A stretch of 64,000 nucleotides of DNA from Opeltia flavorubescens (taxonomy: Eukaryota > Ascomycota > Lecanoromycetes > Teloschistales > Teloschistaceae), in NCBI GenBank assembly GCA_000442125.1, contig KE546979.1, positions 620,001 through 684,000 of the forward strand. Direction: 5' to 3'. The translations under genes and the position numbers were made by a program. Of the stretch, positions 63,723-64,000 are shown piece by piece. The notes under the pieces were generated by a model that saw only the letters and a program-made list of their open reading frames with translations, was not told the DNA's origin and ran no database searches. How positions within the stretch are numbered: the first letter of the stretch is position 1; each line of letters starts with the position of its first letter.

Positions 63723-64000
63723 TCATTCTGTCTCGTATTTCGGCGCCTGTTTTTGCATAGAATCAATATCAGGACGACAGAGGTCCTATTCTTACCTGCT
63801 CACGTTCCCTCATCCCGGTAACTTCTCTCGCTCGGTCTCGCTTCCTATCTTCTCTCTTTCTCGACGCTTCGAGTCTACCAAACCAACCTTTGGCCCCGAA
63901 CTTGATTTTCGTGATCATGTCTGTTGCTTTCCCTTTGCTGATTTGATCGGCCGTCAAATGATCGTCCAAATCCCGGAACTTATTCAAGAACAGGAGTTGC
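63723..64000 (-). CDS. 3' end of an unrecognised gene (partial)
   Basis: The minus-strand frame enters at the window edge and is open to a donor GTAAGA at 63795; the last 8 codons lie in exon 63746-63723 after a 49-nt intron (acceptor AACAG). About 76 residues are visible, including LNKFRDLDDHLTADQISKGK, TKIKFGAKGWFGRL and a very basic stretch (RKREDRKRDRARE). The intron is a good reason to think it is a real gene. I do not recognise the protein. Confidence 0.55.

Noticed and set aside
1-64000. Secondary-metabolite cluster, transposon or CRISPR array
   Set aside because: No backbone synthase, transposase, reverse transcriptase, terminal inverted repeats or regularly spaced repeats were seen. 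Genes are unrelated housekeeping families.

Overview
The window is a gene-dense piece of a filamentous ascomycete (Pezizomycotina) nuclear chromosome. The evidence is about 29 protein genes of conserved fungal families and short introns, mostly 44-60 nt, with GT(A/G)NGT donors, CTNAC-like branch sites and YAG acceptors. Several families have the filamentous-fungal form, such as the AreB-type GATA factor with a C-terminal leucine zipper. A leotiomycete is possible, but that is a guess. I see no rRNA, tRNA, transposon, CRISPR array or secondary-metabolite cluster. Three single ambiguous bases (17836, 40761, 47919) point to a draft assembly.

Layout. 1-9.9 kb: 3' part of STU1 (CLASP), mitoribosomal NAM9, La protein LHP1, a PPR protein and LSM4. 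10.1-17.2 kb: an unrecognised membrane protein, a cPLA2-like lipase and EXO70. 18.2-26.9 kb: a Rad26/UvsD (ATRIP) checkpoint protein, CDP-diacylglycerol synthase, CTD-kinase cyclin CTK2 with a probable extra 3' exon, and palmitoyl-protein thioesterase. 27-34.1 kb: an L1-fold ribosome-biogenesis protein, L-2-hydroxyglutarate dehydrogenase, ferredoxin/adrenodoxin reductase ARH1 and an unrecognised multi-pass membrane protein. 34.3-45.1 kb: PMS1, areB, TMS1 (Serinc) and MCH1. 45.5-64 kb: RRG7, MED21, a Rad5/HLTF-like SNF2-RING protein, LSB6, SPC24, FIS1, a RING E3, BST1 and the 3' end of an unrecognised gene.

The genes do not form a pathway or cluster. They are housekeeping functions: DNA repair and checkpoint, kinetochore and spindle, RNA metabolism, mitochondrial upkeep, lipid and GPI metabolism, and secretion. 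Shared regulation, if any, would be at head-to-head promoters (NAM9/LHP1, LSM4/10.2-kb gene, cPLA2/EXO70, UvsD/CDS1, CTK2/PPT1, ARH1/32-kb gene, PMS1/areB, TMS1/MCH1, RRG7/MED21, SPC24/FIS1).

I found no convincing new multi-gene system. The points most worth a second look are the areB N-terminus that is open but lacks an AUG, a 16-nt microexon next to a GC-AG intron in MCH1, a second GC-AG intron in BST1, a possible CTK2 C-terminal exon, three adjacent hairpins just upstream of the PPR start codon, a candidate 40-residue spliced gene near 58.8 kb, a CRE palindrome beside tandem GATA sites upstream of the L2HGDH gene, and a RING finger with a substituted zinc ligand. Exon boundaries were placed by hand from splice signals, reading phase and family conservation.
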